A stretch of DNA of 16,862 nt from the NCBI GenBank assembly GCA_001871015.1, contig MNUO01000130.1, positions 1 through 16,862 on the forward strand. Direction: 5' to 3'. Positions within the stretch are counted from its first letter, which is position 1, and the number at the start of each line of letters is the position of its first letter. Of the stretch, positions 14,432-16,862 are shown piece by piece. The DNA is from Candidatus Desantisbacteria bacterium CG1_02_38_46. GTDB lineage: Bacteria > Desantisbacteria > UBA1551 > UBA1559. Both the position numbers and the translations under genes were made by a program. The notes under the pieces are model-generated. The model was not told the DNA's origin and did not search any database. It saw only the letters and a list, made by a program, of their open reading frames with translations.

Positions 14432-15574
14432 ATGGATAAAGTTCGAATCGGAGTAGTTGGATGCGGAGGCATGGGACAGGGGCACATTAAAAGCATAAAA
14501 GAACTTCCGGAAGCAGAACTTGGAGCAGTTTCGGATGTAGATGAAGAAACAGTCAAGAAAACTTCCCGGGAAAATGGCGTAAAGGGATTTACAGATTATA
14601 ATGAACTGATAAATAGCAGTTTGGTGGATGCGGTGGTAATTGCCACGCCGCATTATTTTCACCCTCCTGTTGGAATTGCTGCTTTCGAGAAGGGATTGCA
14701 TGTTCTTTCAGAAAAGCCGATTGCTGTTACAGTTAGTGCTGTTGATGAGTTTTTAAAAGCAGCAAAGAAAAGCGGCAAGGTTTTTGCAGTGATGTATCAG
14801 TTGCGTACTTCTCCAGCAATAAGACTTGCTCGCAAGATAGTTAAAGACGGAAGACTTGGCGAGATAAAACGCACAATTATGCTTGACCCTAATTACAGGA
14901 GTCAGGCATATTATAGTAGTGCAGGGTGGCGCGGAACATGGAAGGGTGAAGGTGGTGGGGTTCTGATAAACCAGGCTCCACACGGGATTGATTTATTTAT
15001 GCTTTTAGGTGGACTTCCTGTGCGGGTCAGTGCCAGTGTGCGCACGAGACTTCATAAAATTGAAGTAGAGGATGAAGCATCTGCTGTTTTAGAATATGCA
15101 AATGGTGCCTGGGGATATTATTATACATCAACATGCGAAATGCCATATACTCAGAGGATAGAGATTTGCGGAGATAAAGGAAAGTTGGTTTATGCTGACG
15201 GAATACTAAAAATGTATTCTGTGAATCCTTCAATTTCACAGCATAATGCAACAAATCAGAATATGTGGACTTTTCCCGAAGTAAAAGAGGAACCTCTTGA
15301 ATTACAGGAGGTTGAATCCGGTCACAAGGAAATTATGAGAAATTTCTGCGCAGCTATTCTGCATGGCGAAGAAGTGATTGCTTCAGGGGAAGAAGGTGTC
15401 TGGAGCGTTGAATTTATTAATGCTGTGAATCTTTCAGGAAGATTGTGCAAGCCAGTTAATATTCCGGTCAATCGGAAAGAATATGACAATTTAATGGATA
15501 GTTTGATAAAAAGTTCTCAGGAAAAAACAGCGGTAAAAGTCCAGCGTGTTACTGACCCCCGAATCAGTAAATAA
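14432..15574 (+). CDS. Gfo/Idh/MocA family NAD(P)-dependent oxidoreductase (second copy)
   Basis: A 380-residue dehydrogenase of the same family as the one at 6351. The Rossmann motif is GVVGCGGMG (7-15), ATPHYFH is at 71-77, the catalytic EKP is at 94-96 (Lys95), and the C-terminal domain has GGG (174-176) with His184 and Asp187. WRGTW (166-170) before that is the usual substrate-domain signature. It shares the ATPHY.H.P segment with the first copy but has a longer C-terminal tail and many differences, so it is an old paralogue with its own substrate. It likely oxidises a hydroxyl of a cyclic or linear sugar derivative. The gene starts 7 nt after the larA-like gene, with CGAAGGAGG just upstream, so the racemase and this dehydrogenase are probably co-translated. 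Confidence 0.9.
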   Translation: MDKVRIGVVGCGGMGQGHIKSIKELPEAELGAVSDVDEETVKKTSRENGVKGFTDYNELINSSLVDAVVIATPHYFHPPVGIAAFEKGLHVLSEKPIAVTVSAVDEFLKAAKKSGKVFAVMYQLRTSPAIRLARKIVKDGRLGEIKRTIMLDPNYRSQAYYSSAGWRGTWKGEGGGVLINQAPHGIDLFMLLGGLPVRVSASVRTRLHKIEVEDEASAVLEYANGAWGYYYTSTCEMPYTQRIEICGDKGKLVYADGILKMYSVNPSISQHNATNQNMWTFPEVKEEPLELQEVESGHKEIMRNFCAAILHGEEVIASGEEGVWSVEFINAVNLSGRLCKPVNIPVNRKEYDNLMDSLIKSSQEKTAVKVQRVTDPRISK

Positions 15575-15582
15575 AAAAATAT

Positions 15583-16578
15583 ATGAAGATTAAAGTGGTT
15601 ATAACAGACTTAGGATATAAGCATTATAATATTGAGCGCAAACTGATTGAATCCATTAATGGAGAATTAGAAGTTCGTCACTGTCTGACCGAACAGGATG
15701 TTATTAGTCTTGCCAGAGATGCTGACGGTGTTATTGTTCGTCTTCAGCCTTTTTCTGCAAGAGTAATTGAAAAACTTGAGAAATGCCTGGTAGTAGCCCG
15801 CTATGGCGTAGGCGTGGACAATATCGACATTGCTGCTGCTACAAAAAAGGGTATAGTAGTTGCTAATGTCCTGGACTACGCGACCGATGAGGTTGCAGAG
15901 CAGGCACTGGCGCTATTGTTTTCCTGTATTCGCAAGATTACCAATCATGATAAAAAGATTCGTGATGGGGTCTGGGATATTGGACAACAGGACCCAATAT
16001 ATCGAATCCAGGGGAAGACATTAGGGCTAATTGGTTTTGGAAGAATTGCACAGGTTCTTGCAGGGAAAGTCAAAGGTTTTGAATTCCATATTCTTGCTTA
16101 TGACCCTTTTGTTAAAAAAGAATTGGCCGAAAAAACAGGAGTAGAGTTAACAACATTAAACAGGGTTCTTGAGGAGTCCGATTATATCTCATTACATCTG
16201 CCACTGAATAAAGAAACTTTTCATCTTATCAATGAGAAAACATTGCGAACAATGAAATCCACGGCTATCTTAGTGAATACCTCCCGCGGAGGTTTGGTTG
16301 ATACAAAGGCTTTATATAGAGCATTAAAAGAAGGCTGGATTAACAGTGCAGGCATTGATGTTCATGAAGAAGAGCCCCCACCTAAAGATTACTGCCTTTT
16401 TGAATTAGATAATGTAGTTATTTCAGACCATGCTGGATGGTATTCCGAGGAATCAATTCAGAACCTTCAAAGAGGTGCTGTAGAAGCGGTTGTAGCAGTT
16501 CTTACCGGGGGATGGCCAAAATTTTTGGTTAATCCAGAAGTAAAAGAAATGATTAAAAAAGGAGGTCGGAAATGGTAA
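15583..16578 (+). CDS. D-isomer-specific 2-hydroxyacid dehydrogenase (second copy)
   Basis: A 331-residue D-2-hydroxyacid dehydrogenase. RYGVGVDNID (73-82) is the substrate-domain signature, GLIGFGRIA (148-156) the NAD-binding loop, and Asp174 in AYDPF the NAD-preferring acid. Arg235 (NTSRGG), Glu264 (HEEEPP) and His283 (SDHAG) form the catalytic set. It resembles phosphoglycerate dehydrogenase-like and CtBP-like enzymes more than the first copy does. It lacks the C-terminal ACT domain of SerA, so serine synthesis is unlikely. It starts 8 nt after the preceding stop with only A/T bases and no visible Shine-Dalgarno, which suggests coupling to the upstream gene. It overlaps the following kinase gene by 7 bp. 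Confidence 0.9.
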   Translation: MKIKVVITDLGYKHYNIERKLIESINGELEVRHCLTEQDVISLARDADGVIVRLQPFSARVIEKLEKCLVVARYGVGVDNIDIAAATKKGIVVANVLDYATDEVAEQALALLFSCIRKITNHDKKIRDGVWDIGQQDPIYRIQGKTLGLIGFGRIAQVLAGKVKGFEFHILAYDPFVKKELAEKTGVELTTLNRVLEESDYISLHLPLNKETFHLINEKTLRTMKSTAILVNTSRGGLVDTKALYRALKEGWINSAGIDVHEEEPPPKDYCLFELDNVVISDHAGWYSEESIQNLQRGAVEAVVAVLTGGWPKFLVNPEVKEMIKKGGRKW

Positions 16579-16862
16579 AAAAAACAGTAGTAACTTTTGG
16601 CGAGATTATGCTCAGGCTTTCTACACCTGATTTTCAACTCATTGGACAGAGTAGTTCTTATGATGCTATTTATGGTGGGGGCGAAGCAAATGTAGCAGTG
16701 AGTCTTGCTATTTTTGCCCATAAGGTTTACTATGTAACCTGTCTGCCAGATAATCCTCTCGGAGATGGAGCAATAAATTTTCTACGTCAATATGGCATAA
16801 ATACTACTTTTATCCAGCGAACAGGAAGTCGAGTAGGGATTTATTTTCTGGAAACCGGTGTA
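16572..16862 (+). CDS. PfkB-family sugar kinase, 2-keto-3-deoxygluconate kinase-like (partial, 3' end outside window)
   Basis: The first 97 residues of a ribokinase/PfkB-family kinase are present and open to the window edge; full-length members have about 310-330 residues. FGEIMLRLSTP (9-19), YGGGEANVAVSLA (34-46), LPDNPLGDGA and RVGIYFLETG match the N-terminal half of KDG kinases (KdgK), including the substrate-binding GGGEAN loop. KdgK phosphorylates 2-keto-3-deoxygluconate for cleavage to pyruvate and glyceraldehyde 3-phosphate. IolC, the kinase that follows IolB in inositol breakdown, belongs to the same superfamily but usually has a GGSPAN loop, so KDG kinase is favoured. The ATG at 16572 has AAAGGAGG (16557-16564) upstream and overlaps the dehydrogenase stop by 7 bp. 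The ATP-binding C-terminal part is not visible. Confidence 0.85.
   Translation, partial: MVKKTVVTFGEIMLRLSTPDFQLIGQSSSYDAIYGGGEANVAVSLAIFAHKVYYVTCLPDNPLGDGAINFLRQYGINTTFIQRTGSRVGIYFLETGV

Noticed and set aside
16572-16862. IolC, 5-dehydro-2-deoxygluconate kinase, as the partner of IolB
   Set aside because: The GGGEAN loop, GEIMLRLS start and LPDNPLGD segment match KDG kinase better; only the N-terminal third is visible, so this stays a preference and not proof.

Overview
This is an AT-rich bacterial window (roughly 40% G+C by eye) with strong AGGAGG-type ribosome binding sites and frequent GTG/TTG starts. All 17 coding units read left to right, many overlapping or separated by a few bases, so it looks like one or a few long catabolic operons. 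I see no tRNA, rRNA, CRISPR array, transposase or regulator gene. The lineage cannot be fixed from sequence alone. The gene mix (DUF6807, URO-D-like, Gfo/Idh/MocA and TIM-barrel isomerases, plus palindromic dispersed repeats) resembles uncultured carbohydrate-degrading bacteria, but that is a weak inference.

Region 1 (1-96) is the 3' end of a group II intron. It shows domain V, a 3-nt joiner, and domain VI with a bulged A located 7 nt before a 3' end reading GAC. The apparent ribosome binding site and ATG of the first gene lie inside domain VI.

Region 2 (84-7406) holds a DUF6807/PmoA-like protein, an alpha/beta-hydrolase esterase, a URO-D/corrinoid-methyltransferase-like protein, 5-deoxy-glucuronate isomerase (IolB), an enolase-superfamily protein, a sugar phosphate isomerase/epimerase TIM barrel and a Gfo/Idh/MocA dehydrogenase. 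Most of these are translationally coupled.

Region 3 (7407-7938) holds a truncated piece of a tagaturonate-epimerase-like (UxaE) gene, then about 150 bp of degraded-looking DNA containing a good sigma70-type promoter.

Region 4 (7939-13074) holds a GNAT acetyltransferase, a D-2-hydroxyacid dehydrogenase, a phosphofructokinase of the long PPi-type family with an unusual active-site signature, a HAD phosphatase-like protein and 6-phosphogluconate dehydrogenase.

Region 5 (13075-16862) starts with a palindromic REP-like repeat. It is followed by a LarA-family nickel-dependent 2-hydroxyacid racemase/epimerase homologue, a second Gfo/Idh/MocA protein, a second D-2-hydroxyacid dehydrogenase and the start of a 2-keto-3-deoxygluconate-kinase-like PfkB gene that runs off the window.

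Taken together, the enzymes suit breakdown of sugar acids, uronates or inositol-like compounds. An esterase and possibly a demethylase would strip substituents; oxidoreductases, isomerases, a racemase and a dehydratase/epimerase would rearrange the carbon skeleton; kinases and Gnd would feed central metabolism. The substrate is not determined, and the set does not match the classical myo-inositol (iol) or hexuronate (uxa/kdg) pathway as a whole.
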